Below are positions 11,837 through 23,900 of a stretch of DNA of 64,000 nucleotides, piece after piece; within the stretch, counting starts at the first letter, position 1; each line of letters begins with the position of its first letter. The notes under the pieces are model-generated. The model had not been told where the DNA came from. It did no database searches and saw only the letters and a program-made list of their open reading frames with translations. Source of the DNA: Amylostereum areolatum. Taxonomy: Eukaryota; Basidiomycota; Agaricomycetes; Russulales; Stereaceae. A program made the position numbers and the translations under genes. The stretch lies in contig SAXG01000072.1 in assembly GCA_012932865.1 (NCBI GenBank), forward strand, positions 1 through 64,000, read 5' to 3'.

Positions 11837-13935
11837 TCACGTCGAAACCATAAACCCTGGCGCAGTGGGCCCGAACATGGACGACAATCCCTGGGCATGC
11901 ACCCACGCTCGCTCGTGGTTCCCGCGGTGGACATCGTTCTCCGCCCGCAACACGCCGTTCTCCACCCTCAGCGCCTCGTTGTCCACCCTCAGCGTCGTAT
12001 TATCCTGCTCCAGCCGATCGAGTTTCTTCTGCGCAGCGTCCAGCGCCGCCGCCGCCCCCACGTACTGCGCCCGCGCTGCCCGCAGCGCATCCTCCTGCTG
12101 CGAGAGGACATTGGCGTGTTCGGCCTGGAGCGCAGCCATCACGACGACGTGCTCGCGCACCTGAGCGTGGTACCGTTCCTCCTGCTCGTCGATCGTCGCG
12201 CGCGCGCCCCGGAGCGCCACGACGCCGCCCGCATGCTGGAAGCGCGCAGCCTGGAGGCTGTCCTTGCACTCCGCGAGCTCGAGCACCACTTCGACCTCTT
12301 CCTCCTCCCGCAGCGCGGCCAGCGCCTCGAGCGCCTCGAGCTGCGCCATCGCTTCGCTGTACCGCGTCTGCGTCGCCGCGGACTGTGCCCGCGCATCCTC
12401 GCGCCGCATTTCGCATTCCAGGAAGCGCGCCTCGAGCTCGGCGTGCCGCTGCTTGGCGCTGCCGAGATGGCGCTCGAGCCGCTTGCGGATCTCCTGACAG
12501 GCGCCGTATTTCGGTTGCCAGTCGGAGGGCGAGGGGGCGGCCGTCGGGGGCTGGGAGAACGTCGGGGGACCGAACTGGGGCTGGGCTGGCATGTCGACTT
12601 CCATGGCCTCGTCTGGCGCGGGCGGGTCGAGGATTGCGCGCGAGGAGCCCCGGCGGGTGGGCGAGGGTGGGACGTCGTCGAGGATCAGCGTGGGCTGTCG
12701 TGCGGGGAGGCGGGGCGCGGATTCGGGGGTGGGCAACGATGCCGCGGGGTCGAAGGAGGTCGGTTTGCGAGGGGTCGTGGTGGATTGACTGGATGGTGTG
12801 GGGGTCAGCGTCGGTGAAGACGAACGGGAGACGGATGAGACGTACAGAGTGTGGGTGTCGGGAATGAGGATGGAGGGCATGGGTCCGGCTTCGAGCGTGT
12901 GGCTGGTGGTTCATACCGTCAGGGATGCAGAGGAGCAGGACGGGCAAAGGGACGCACGACGAGCCCGACGGTCCTGCGGCGGAGAACGATCCTTGTGGAC
13001 TGTGATGGGCGGTGCGGTCACTCTCCTCGACGCGGATGGCGCGCTTCTCGGCGGCCTGGAGGGCTTGGATGGTTTGCTTGAGGTCCGCGACGGCCTCCTG
13101 CAGCTCTGCGCGCGCGTCGTCGCGGTCGTCCTCGGTTGCTTTCAGTTGGGCCTTCAGCGCACGCAAGCTCTCCTTCGCCTCGAGCAGCTCCGCGCGGATC
13201 TGCCATCGTTCGACGGGTGTGACGATGGCATACGCAAAGGAAGGAAAAGAACGACACGTACCTCCGCTTTCGTGGCATCCCGCTTGCCCGGGAATTGTCG
13301 GCGGATCTTCGCCATGAACTGGTGGTACGCGTCTGCGCCGCCGTAGTGGATGTCCCGCGCGACGGCGGTCTCTGCGAGCCTGCACGCGCCCGCGTCAGCC
13401 TTGCTACTAGACATACACGCGCTCTCCTTGGAGAGGACGTACCCTTCCTTCACCGCGTCACAGAGCACGTAGCCGTTGCCTTCAAGGCGTATGTATCCCG
13501 AGCGCTCCTGCAGGTGCAGCGTGTACACGTCAGCTGGGAACTGTCCTTGAGAAACGTGGGTTGGGTGGACGTCACGTACGGCTTTGCCGATGCCGAGTGT
13601 ATTGATGTAGCCATTGATCCTGCCCACGGAGCCCGGGAGGTGATCGTGGTTCCGTGCGGCATGTTGTCGTACTGAACGTTGAACGACGAGAACCGTTTGT
13701 ACTCTGCGTTCTGTAAGTAGGAAGATGGTGGTTGTGAGACGCACGTTGCTGCTGTATCTGTTCCGTCGTGAGAGGGTCGGGAGCGACGTCGTTTCCGGAG
13801 GGGTCAAACGTTGGGTAGGCGAAGGTGCCCAGCGTGCCTGCACGAGAGTCAAACGTCGAGGGTCAGGATGAGAGCTCTAAATGGGCATGGAAAGCAGGAT
13901 ACGAGGTACGTACGAGCGAGATAGGATGGTTGCAT
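11837..13935 (-). CDS. coiled-coil protein B (tandem paralog of 8303-9877)
   Basis: First exon MQPSYLAR (start 13935), then GTLGTFAYPTFDPSGNDVAP, GRINGYINTLGIGKAVRDVH, GNGYVLCDAVKEG, RLAETAVARDIHYGGADAYHQ and FMAKIRRQFPGKRDATKAE. Next comes a coiled coil (IRAELLEAKESLRALKAQLK), a Pro/Ser/Thr-rich linker with LPARQPTLILDDVPPSPTRR (compare QPTLIQPAQTPTRRGSS in A), and a second long coiled coil (about 11880-12480) rich in Ala, Glu and Arg. Gene order, domain order and linker motifs match paralog A, but B has an extra coiled-coil exon and no poly-Asp run. Family not recognised. Several internal introns (about 12880-13010, 13215-13265, 13380-13440) are inferred. Confidence 0.62.
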
Positions 13936-14586
13936 GTGGCACGAAAGCTGCTTGGGTGTACCGGGGGATCTTGAAGAATCTTGATGGGTGAGGGAGCACT
14001 ATTCCAGCCCACCATCCGATGTCATTTTATGGGCCGAGCGTCACGAAGGGGAGTCGACGGCGTGTTTTGCACGAGACGATGGAACGAGGAATCAGGATAC
14101 GCTCTTGCATATGTCGGCGCAATGCTCGCTTAGGCCAAGTCGCGAGGTGATAACAAATCTGCCCATTGACATCCATTGGTTCATTGCATCGGTATTGATA
14201 TTGAGGCCTTTTGTGGTCTTATCCTTCTTTGGTTGTGCCAAGGAAAAGAACACTGACATGAGGAGGTCGTGAGATAATGAACGCGCACTGAAGAGCGCGC
14301 AGTGTGCATGCCGCAATGGCTGGGGGATTCTGGAGTGGGATATCCCGTGAGGGAGGCTGCTTCATGCTTATCTCTCCCTTTGTATCCGAAATCGAAATCG
14401 ATAGGCTGGTCAGAACAGTAGCGAGACAGCCAAGAGGAGGAAGGGGGTGTACGGACCGCTGAAAACCGAGTGAGCAAGTACCCTATCCGAATTCGAAAGA
14501 GCACAAAAGTTCCAAAGGGAGGAATTCTCAGCAAACGAACTTGAGTTACAAACGCGGCGACGCCACAATGGACCCACATGGACCCA
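13936..14586. other. promoter region of coiled-coil gene B
   Basis: No gene. The proximal part resembles 9970-10060 upstream of gene A; the distal part is unlike it. Confidence 0.5.
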
Positions 14587-14750
14587 CTACTCCCGCCTGT
14601 CCTCCTCTGCATTCCCTACAAGCAGCGCCACCCGCACGTCTCCTCCTTGAGGCCCCACCGGCGCTACTCCGTCCCGTGTATATCTTCAATGTCGAGCCCG
14701 ACGGAGCAGGTTTCGACGACGTCGTCCGTCTCATGGGATTACTCGGGCAA
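14587..14750 (-). pseudogene. 3' stub of a second F-box gene
   Basis: Minus-strand reading ends GDVRVALLVGNAEEDRRE then a stop at 14587. This matches the last residues of the F-box gene at 10518 (LMALLVGNVEEDGRE) and its stop, and further upstream EDIHG is shared. The 3' flanks also match (GTTACAAACGCGGCGACGCC at 14546 against TTACAAACACGGCGACGCCG at 10473). The rest of the gene is gone, so this is a truncated copy left by the segmental duplication. Confidence 0.75.
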
Positions 14751-14825
14751 GACTGTAAGTTACGATATGCATACAACACTAGTAGATATACACCGACACG
14801 AAACACGAAGCGCAATCCAACTCAC

Positions 14826-15733
14826 TCAACCAAAGTGCGTCTTCGGCCGTGGTACCTTGTCCCCGTCGACGAACACGTCCACCTTCTCGTCGTAGAAGGC
14901 GACGAAGCCCTTGATGTCCGCGCACTCGAGGTTCGGATTGCGGTACCACCACACGATGCCTTCCGCCTTTTCGTGGCCGGGGACCTTGAGGTCGTAGTAA
15001 TTCGCGACGCCCTTCCAGGTCGAGGTGCATGAGCGTGCGTTGCGCACAGAAGGAAAACGCGGGAGACAGACCTTGTAGGGACAGGCCGACATGAGGTCGG
15101 AGGACTCGAAGTACTCGAGGCGACAATCGGTTTTCGGGATGTACGTCCGCGTCGGCAGGCCGGTCTCGTACAGCAAGCGGGCCTTGGTGGTGTTCGCGAC
15201 CTCGACGCCGTTGAGCTCGACGCGGACGTGGCGCGAAGATTGGAGGACGTCCACACGCTGTTCGGGAAGGCATCGGCGCCGGATCGGGAAGGGGGGACGG
15301 AAGAAACGCACCTTGTACGGATCCTTAGGGTGCACAAAGATCTCCTCGTCCTCCTCGAACCAAGCGTCGACCTTGTCGAAGCCGATCTTAAGCCAGCCGT
15401 TGTGCTCGCCGGACTTGAAGAGCTGGGCGGCGTGCGACGCGCGTCGGTCGCCGACGACGATGTCGTACTGGTCGGCCTCGGTGGTGCCGCCCGCGTGCTC
15501 GAAGTAGATCTCGTCGACGTCGTTGATGGGGATGTAGTAGCTCGGGTAGAAGACGTGCTCCCAGCTGCGGGGCATCCGATCGAATCAGCGCGCATGTCTG
15601 GGTGAGGGGGAGGACCGAAAACGTACACAAGCTTCGCCTTGCGCGTGTCCGCGAGCACCTGGCCCGACTGGAACACGCGGATGCGTTTGCGCGACTTTTC
15701 GGCGTATCCGACGTGCGGGAATGGGATGGACAT
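14826..15733 (-). CDS. protein with two DUF427 domains
   Basis: Four exons (15627-15733, 15312-15564, 15072-15257, 14826-15011) sum to 732 bases, giving 243 residues. The first half starts MSIPFPHVGYAEKSRKRIRV, with SGQVLADTRKAKLV and FYPSYYIPINDVDEIYFEHA. The second half repeats the pattern with RHVRVELNGVEVANTTKARLL, YETGLPTRTYIPKTDCRLEYF, GVANYYDLKV and EGIVWWYRNPNLECADIKGF, then ends VDGDKVPRPKTHFG. These R-V-..G..VA.T..A..L / YIP..D / YY.......I.W.Y.....E...I.G. patterns are DUF427 (PF04248), a small beta-barrel of unknown function found in fungi and bacteria. All splice sites are GT..AG and in phase. Confidence 0.88.
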
Positions 15734-18700
15734 GGCGATTCGTTGGTGGGGTGGAGGGAGGGGCTGATTGGGGGAAAGGCGGGGCGGAGGGTGGTCCGGG
15801 CAGTCGTCAACGGGGGTCTATTTAGGGCACGTCGTGGGCCGCAGCGAGCACCGTCGTTTTGCAGCTGTGCGGTGCTTGGTGATGTGCTCGGGCGAGATCA
15901 TGATTCATGATGTCGAGGGCGGAGGTGGGCGTGGCGGTGCAACGGTTTGACAAATCGTCTGAAACGCGCGCCTTTGTTCTTGACGTTCGTCTCATCGCTT
16001 GCAGAGACGGTCATGACGATGGCGTGTGGTGGCGGGCGGTCTCGTATCGTCGGACGTGGGAGGAAGAGAAGACCAAGCAGAATATCGAATACCGCAAAGT
16101 CGTCCCGCGAACAAACCGTGACTCCGGACGACACACGCTGCGCTCCGCATCTCCATCACTGACACAACAACGCAACGCTCTTCACCGGACTCGAGTTTCA
16201 TCTCGCACAAGCTCTTTCGTTTGGACCCTCGTCTCCTCGCTATATTTCCGCCTCTGGACCTTGTGATATCATCCCGGGATGGTCGTCGACTCGTCGGTCG
16301 AGAGCTGCTCGAGACGCCGACTGTATCACTGCAGGCAACGCATCCTTACCACTTGAGCCGGATTGTTCTCCTCCGTGACTGCGTGGACTCAGGCTGGGCG
16401 GCACTAGACGTTGGTGCCTTTGTTTCTTTTCGCAGGAATTTCCGATGTCGGACGATGTCAGCGTGCACGACTCTCTTCAAAGCTTCAAAAGTGAACGCAA
16501 TTGCCTCATTCAATAAGGCTCAAGTGGTTCGTCCTTTCGGTTCATTTTTACACTGACATATTCTGTAAGTATATACTGAAATGCATCCTAATCCCTCACG
16601 GACACGCCGGCCTACCCAGGCTACCCTCTTCAGAGGCCTTTTCTGTCTCTCACTCGGCTCAAACCCTCTCGCCGGCGTGCCGTCCAGACACTGTCCGGCC
16701 TGGCAGTGGCCTGGCTCAATGTCGTTGTCGGAATCTTCAAGAAGTCTGGGCTTCGCCTGTTCCCAGATGGAGGCGCCCTTGCTATGCTTGGAAACCAAGG
16801 CCCCGACGACCGAGTCGCCAACTTGGATCCATCACGCGGTCTACTGACATACTATAGCGTTAGGATCCAGCTCGGACACTGACAGCCACACCGACCGCTT
16901 GCTCGTCCTCGTCCTCGTTGAGTCGCTTAGGGGTGTCGTACTGCCAATACCCTTTTCCCCGCACGAGGCAATGGAGCGTGCGGACTGCGTGCACGCGTTT
17001 AAACGCTTACGGCTTGTTCGGGTGCGGATCGACCTGCGAGCCTGGCCTCGCGTCTGTGATTTCGTTCATGACAGACGGACCGATAATGATACGGCAAGAC
17101 ACCATGCACATGGAACAAACATCTAGCTGCTACAGGATCTCCCGCCCGCTGGTCATCTGCATCGTCCTCGAGATTCAGGAAAAAGAAGGCAGGTCCGTCT
17201 TCCGCGACATCCTGCTCCCTTTCTCACCGCGTTTCCTTTCTCCGCGGACGAAGCTCCCTGCACGCGCGCGTTTCAATTGCGGGTTTCGTTGTGATAACGG
17301 GAGAAGCCGGATGGCGGGGGTTGGGCGGATAGAGAAGGGGAAAAGAAAGGACGTGAGCACAGAAGGCCTCGATGGGAAATCATGCATCATGAGAGGAAGA
17401 CGCCGGGAAGGTTATTGGCGGGTTATGGTGTGTGCTTTGTTTGGATTAGGATTGGGACTCCGTCTTCATCTTGACCTGGGTCGTACTTACCCAGATCTCC
17501 TTGTGTTCAATATCTCAAGTTGGCCGATGTGCGTCGCCTCTAGGTCTTAGTAGGCTTGGGCTGCTGGCTCGTCCTCTCGCAAACGTAATGCTGTCGCCTA
17601 TCACCAAGTTCCAAAATACCGTGTTGGGATCGGACGCTCGTGAAGATTTACTCTGTATTACTTAGACGGGAGCGAAAAAGATGAACGCGCCATGGTGGTA
17701 CCACGGTCACCAGTGGAGTGTGTCGTGAGTACAATATGCTTCGTCGTGATAAGACATACTCATGGACTATATCACAGCACACGCTGCCGTTGTATCGATT
17801 AAGCTCCACTTCTGCTCCGCCGTCAACTCGCTTTGGGAACACAGGTCTCTTGAAAAGGCGTTGGAAAGGCATGTTCGTCAAAACCCCAAGGGGATCAAAC
17901 GCAGCCGTGACGTCGCGGGCCCGCGCGGCCGGAGATCATGCATCGGTAGGCGACGTCAACGTGGTGGGAACGTGGTCTAAGGCGAATGCGGTCAGTCGTG
18001 GGCGGGATCGGAGAATGAGGACTCTACGCAGGATGCGGACTCCTCCCGCCGCACACGGACGGCGGCGCGCCATTGCAACATAAGAATATCATGGAATCGG
18101 AATCGTTTTCTTCGAGGACTCGCGCTACATAAACCCAAGCGCTAACAGTGCCTATTCAGAAGGACTCGGGCGTCCTGGACATGTCTAAGATTAAGGCTTT
18201 CGCAGGACCGAGGACTCTTTACTTGTGAAAAGTTGAAGCCATACCACAAAGACTCCAGTGGCGGTCCACGTCTCGGGCTCGCAGTCAGCGAACGGGTACT
18301 CGGCGCAGAACAAGCAGAGAAGACGCCGAAGGCCGTTTGGAGATCTCGCGTAATTGAAAAAACTGCTGAGAAGCAGCAGCAGCTGCGCGGTCGAGGTCAC
18401 GGCGCCTTACGTTGTCCTCACGACGTCCACCTCCATCGGCTTCGACTCCACTTTCTGTACCATGATCGCCTCCCCAGGCTCTTCTCGTGTGCCCTGCAAT
18501 CTTGCTTGTTCATCTCGTCGGCGGACCACATATGCCTGAGGGCCTCCAGCTCGCTTTGGGGACAGACAAGAGATACTTTGCTTCCATCAGTGTCGTACGA
18601 GGTCGTTTCAAGCTCCCCGACCAGTGATCTACATCTGTTCCGGCCAAGCAACGCGCTTTTCATGGTAAATTTAGGGAGCCTTCTTTACCAACGGCAGCAC

Positions 18701-19004
18701 ACCCAATTGGCTCCGCCGTTCCGCTCTGCACGCCTTCGCCAGATGTGATCGATGGCGGGGAGGAAATATGTAATCTCGTCGGCAGACGGCCGTGCTTCCT
18801 CCTTCGCGTAAACGCACCGAGCCCCACCGGCGAGGCTCAGGCGCCCTCCATAAAGCCAGGATTTTGGGGGGATGGAAAGCCCAACTTCCCTCTTGAAGGT
18901 TTCCCCCCCTCCTCTCCGCCTCCCTTTCATCCCGTCCGTCGCCTCGACCCCGTTGGGTCAATTCCAGTCTTTTCCTCCTTACTGTCTTTTCCGCTCTCTA
19001 GACA
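15734..19004. other. gene-poor stretch of 3.3 kb
   Basis: No gene can be called. Open stretches include 16621-16881 (+), which reads PFLSLTRLKPSRRRAVQTLS and GGALAMLGNQGPDDRVANL without an ATG; 16918-17550 (+), which starts at a TTG; and 18420-18570 (-), with GEAIMVQKVESKPMEVDVV. None has matching splice structure or a known motif. Any could be an exon of an unrecognised gene or a decayed gene. The last 200 bases are the promoter of the PriA-like gene, with pyrimidine-rich tracts before the ATG at 19005. Confidence 0.45.
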
Positions 19005-20976
19005 ATGAAACTCTCCTCCTCATTACCCCTCATCCTTGCGGGCGCGTCCACCGCGTTCGCGTCCCGCCATACCCATGACGCGATTGCCCGCCGTCAGGCG
19101 CATATCCAACGCTCTCTCGTTGACGTCTGCGCAGCCCTTGATCTCGACCTCGAGCTCCTTGACATTCTTCCTGGTGGTACGTTGATCACCTACTCGCAGA
19201 TTAACAGTGTTTGACCCGTCTCATTTTCCAGGCAAGCCTTTGATCGCCGGTCACCTCGACGTCTGCTTGTGCCTTTCCGTTCTCCCCAACTTCGTCAGCA
19301 GCGACCCCACCTGCCAAAAAGCCGCTCAACATATCGGCAACGATGGCGTCCAGAAGATGCTCCAAGACAAGGTATGTGCCATCTCTGGCTTTTGTCTGGC
19401 GTCACAGTTATTCATCGTTGCATCCTTCAGATCAACAACTCCACCGCCAAGCAAAACTGCCAGTACCCCGCGCACGCCCAACCCCTCTCTGTCTGCGACA
19501 AGTCCGACCTGTGCAAGTTCCAATGTCAGGACGGCTATGAGGTCAGCGGCGACCAGTGCGTGTGCCCGTCCCCCAAGACGGAGTGCAACGGCAAGTGCAG
19601 CTCCTCCGCTACTTGCGGCTCGTCCACCCCCGGTCACGGTGGCTCTTATGGTGGTTCCGGTGGTTCTTACGGTGGCTCCGGTGGCTCTTATGGTTCGGGC
19701 TCTGGCAACTCTTACGGTCGTCGTGCGGGCAAGCGTGCTCCCCTCTGTGACGAGGGCAAGACCCTCTGCGGTATCCCTGGTGGCAGCAAGGGCAAGGGCT
19801 ACGACTGCGTTGACACTCAGACCAACGCGGAGTCTTGTACGTGCCGTCTTCTATTTGCTCGTTGAGCGAGATGTTCATCTTTTTTTTCGATATCCAGGCG
19901 GCGCCTGCACTGTCAACTCCCCCTTCTCCACCTCTGCCGACGCCCCCGCCGGCAAGGACTGCACTTCCATCGCCAACGTCGCCGACGTCCTCTGCCAAGC
20001 AGGCGAGTGCGTGATCAACAAGTGCCAAGACGGATTCGACCTCACTCCCGCCGGTGACGCATGCGCCGCCGTCCCTGCTGGCAAGCGCGGTCTCGTCGAT
20101 GCCCACGTCGTCGAGGGCGCAGTTGCAAACGTTGCTGGTCTCGTCGGTGTCAAGGAAGCGGGCGTTGTTGATGCGCATGTCGCCCGTGGTCTCGTTGATG
20201 CCCTTGTCCCCGAAGCTGTTGCCGCCAACGTTGGAAACCTCGTCGGCGTCAAGGAAGCCGGTGTCGTTGGTGCACATGTCGCTCGCGGTCTCGTCGATGC
20301 CCACATTCCTGAAGCTGTCGATGCCAACGTCGCCGGTCTTGCCAGCCTCAAGGAGGCTGGCGTTGTCGATGCCCATGTCGCCCGCGGTCTCGTCGACGCC
20401 CACGTTGTGGAGGGTCTCAACGCCAACGTCCTCGGCCTCGTCGGTGTCAAGGAGGGTGCCAACGTCGACGCCCATGTCGCTCGTGGACTTGTCGATGCCC
20501 ATGTCGTCGAGGGTCTCAATGCCAAGATCGGAAACGTCGTCGGTGTCCAGGAAGCCGGCAACGTCGCCGCCCATGTTGCCCGCGGTCTCGTCGACGCTCA
20601 TGTCCCTGAGGCCGTTGCCGCCAACGTCGGAAACCTCGTCGGTGTCAAGGAGGCCGGTGTTGTTGACGCGCACGTCGCCCGTGGCCTTGTCGACGCCCAT
20701 GTTGTTGAGGGCCTCAACGCCAACGTCGCTGGTCTTGTTGGTGTCAAGCAGGGTGCGAATGTTGATGCCCACGTCGCCCGCGAGATTCTCGGTGCGCACG
20801 TTGTCGAGGGTCTCGGCGCCAACGTTGCCGGACTTGTCGGAATCAAGGAGGGTGCCGTCGTCGATGCCCACGCCCGTGGACTCGTTGATGCTCATGTCGT
20901 CGAGGGTGCCGCCGCCAATGTCGCTGGCTTGGTTGGCGTGAAGGAGGGTGCCAAGGCTGATGCCCACGTCCTCTAA
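19005..20976 (+). CDS. priA: PriA-like Cys-rich secreted protein with nine 33-residue repeats
   Basis: Exons 19005-19176, 19232-19371, 19431-19836, 19898-20976 sum to 1797 bases, giving 598 residues. It begins with a signal peptide (MKLSSSLPLILAGASTAFAS). A Cys-rich part follows with CDKSDLCKFQCQDGYEVSGD and CVCPSPKTECNGKCSS, then a Gly/Ser/Tyr-rich spacer (GGSYGGSGGSYGSGSGNSYG). Next come the PriA signature KRAPLCDEGKTLCGIPGG, DCVDTQTNAESCGACT and CQAGECVINKCQDGFDLTP. PriA-type proteins were first described as fruiting-stage secreted proteins of Lentinula. The C-terminal half is unusual: nine tandem units beginning GLVDAHV. The first unit starts directly after a Kex2-type Lys-Arg. Role probably extracellular or wall-associated. 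Confidence 0.85.
20089..20973 (+). repeat. nine tandem 99-base coding repeats
   Basis: Units of 33 residues (the eighth and ninth have 32), each starting GLVDAHV (once EILGAHV) and ending DAHVAR. Middle positions alternate between VEGLNANVAGLVGVKEGAN and PEAVAANVGNLVGVKEAGV types, suggesting two ancestral unit types shuffled by unequal exchange. Confidence 0.93.
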
Positions 20977-23900
20977 AGGACTCCCTCCCCCGTAACCCCT
21001 TCCGCTTCTTGCCTACCCTCTCTCGTCTCCGTCGCACGCTACCCATACGTTACCCCTCGTTCGCTGTTGGATTGCGCGTTCGTTGTTTTGATGTTTACCC
21101 GTACATTACCCGTCTGTCATTAGTTTTTCTCAGTCTCATTGCAAATCAAACGAAGTATACCTGCTGTTACGAATTGGGATGAGTGCGTCACTGTCTCCCG
21201 TGGTTCCCATGTTGTGGTGATGTGTGTGGACGACTAAGTCGGGAGCTGTGCTGTTGAGTGTATTCGTCCGGTGACGTTCGGGGTAGTCTGCTTTTCTCCG
21301 CGACGCGCTTGTCGAGTGATAGGGGGAGCTCGCTGATTGGCTGAGAGGACTTATCGAGACAGGTTACCACAGAGAAATATTGTTTAGACTAACTGATCTG
21401 AGTTGACGACGAGACGCAAACCAAACGAGTTAATGGCAGTCGAGACATCGACGGCTACTGGTACATTTACCTCTTTATTGTCATTCAACATGTTCCCGCC
21501 TTAGCTTAGAAAGTTCAAACAGAGACCGCGCTTTCCACGCGCGATAAACAAAAGTCGCAGTGTTCTTCGAGTCCTGGGAGCTTTCTTGGAGCTACCCTGG
21601 CTCATGATAAAACGGTAGCACGAGGCGACGCAAGGTGCGTATGCATATCCTACACAGCATCCTTTCGAGTAAAAAAGGCCAATCGAGTTGTGGATGCCTC
21701 GCTACTCGTGGTTGACTCGAAGGCCCACCGACGCTACAGGTGTCAGCAGGCCTTCGAGATCCCTATACTTTCTCCACTGGATCCGCAGCGGATACACTGG
21801 CACTTCGTACCATGTCCCAAGGTCTCAACCCTCATCCACAACTTACAAAATACATGAAGCCTTTGGAAGAAGAATGATGGAGGAGCTGCCGAGGCCCGAG
21901 TCGGGAATACCATAGGTACATTTTCATCTTGTTGACTTGAGAGATTCAGCCTCTCGAGTCCGAGAATATGCCGACATACTTACATCGGAAGGCGTGGTGT
22001 ACTACTGGACCCTACTCAGTAACTCAACTTGAGCTTGATCATGGTTCACTGGTTTATATTAGTGCTCCATTTTTATTTAAACTTCAAGCCTTGTGCTCCT
22101 CCCACATATGAGTTCTTTTCCATAATGAATCAGATTGGACTTGGAAGAAACCAACGTATTGTGCTCGGAGGGTGTTCAGCTCGACGCTTGTTGGACATTA
22201 GACAGATTCTGCTTTCCAGTGCACGTGACATGCCGAAGCTCGGCAATCACAATTCCCTCGCGCACTCGGTAACACCCACCGTAATGAAAGCAGACGCCAG
22301 ATAAGAGGATCCTGAGCCTGAGAAGTGTTGACGAAATATCTCGTCTGCCTTGGGGAGACTAGTTCGGGGTGTTTTAGGCGGCCGGCCGCGTTGTCACGTT
22401 CAACTCCTACCACCACCTTCGCACTCCTTTGTCTTGTCCCTATGTCCCATATGATCTCGTACTACGACGTTCACAAAGGTTGCGGTCGTTGATCGTACTT
22501 ACTACGAGTTGAGATGTTGTTGACGTCACCAGTGCTAGAGCGGGCGAAGGTGCGAAACGGCCCGTCATCGTACCGTCGTTCATTGAGTCTGACTGCAGTA
22601 CTCTCCAGTGGCGGGGGGCTGACTACTAGTACCCGGTTCCAGAATCCAGACGACACCAACGAGATGCGTCCTGATGTATGTCTTGTCTTTCCAGTCTGCT
22701 GTTCACACATAGCGTCATTGATCGTTTCCTCGGGACAGTCGACGAGTCTGCCTACCCTGCCGCAGGCCCCTACAATTCCCTGTGACCCGTGCATCTGGCT
22801 GTCAAGCACTGGGAAGATCTCAGCGGGCGTTTGGACTTCCATTATCGTATTCCTTAGAATTGCAAGGAGAACCGGGTGAGTTCTCTTTTGCGTTTTCACG
22901 CCTCATCTCATACTTGGTCGTTTATCAGCCTGAAAACGACGAGAAGGCAGCGTGGACTTCAACTGGTCATCCTAGGAGACTGAAAACCCGAGGATACCAA
23001 TAATCAACGAAAATACGCGGAATGAGGGTAGTGGGGGAGTACTAGCCGATCTGACGTTTTGGGTGCGTTTCATGCTTGGCCAAACAGTAGCTACCTCCTA
23101 TCTAACGGGCCCTCTTTGAGGTTAGCAAGGCATGGCACGGTCACACGTTACTTCCACCATCGCGGCTTCTACCGTTATACGGAAGAACAAATGCCACACT
23201 TCCAGCTCCAGCGTTCAAGAACTTGTCACCCATCTCGAGTCAATGTTTAGAAATCATCCCGCGCTCCGAAGACGACTTGAAGCTTGCTCACAGACGTTCG
23301 TGATAAATCAATGACCGCGGAGGAGAACATGGAGCCCTTGACACATCTTATGGAACTTCGCCATTGCTCGCTCGAGGTAAACAGTCTTGACTTCAACTTC
23401 TACTCTTATCTCAACTTCTGACCTCTGTCGACGCCGTTTAGATGGACGCCGGACGCCGCAGCGCTGTCGTGGTGATCCTTCTTCGTGTGGTCGCTTAGGG
23501 GCGGTACCAAAACCTGGGCATCCTCTCTTACAGCCGTCGACCTCTACCAAACCCTTCCGATGTCGGTGACCGTTTCCTTGGAGCCCCAGTGATTCTTTTT
23601 TCAGTGTATTTAGGAAGCCAGTACGTCGATTGAGGGGTGTCAACCTGGAATTGCTCACTGAGCGTGGCTTTTAGAACGGCCTTCCGAATCTCTGGCTGAA
23701 GTTCTCGAGCGAAGGGTCACAAATGTGCTCATATTCGAAATCAAGAGCGGGAGATGATCCGCTGCCGCATCTGCAGGCGTCGCCGACGCATCGCCGCGTC
23801 AATAACAATTGGTGTAAGGCTTGCATCTCCATTTTGTCTATCGAGGCTAATTCCTTGTGATGCTCCGCCAGTTTTAGGACCATGACAGGAGGCGTTACCC

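Noticed and set aside
12000..13385. Alternative 461-codon minus-strand frame over coiled-coil gene B
   Set aside because: Gly/Arg/Ala-rich reading in another frame; the chosen frame matches paralog A.
16918..17550. 210-codon open frame on the plus strand
   Set aside because: Starts at TTG, mixed composition, no motif or splice support; consistent with chance.
18233..18748. 171-codon open frame on the plus strand
   Set aside because: Composition not protein-like; the opposite strand looks equally or more plausible, and neither could be resolved.
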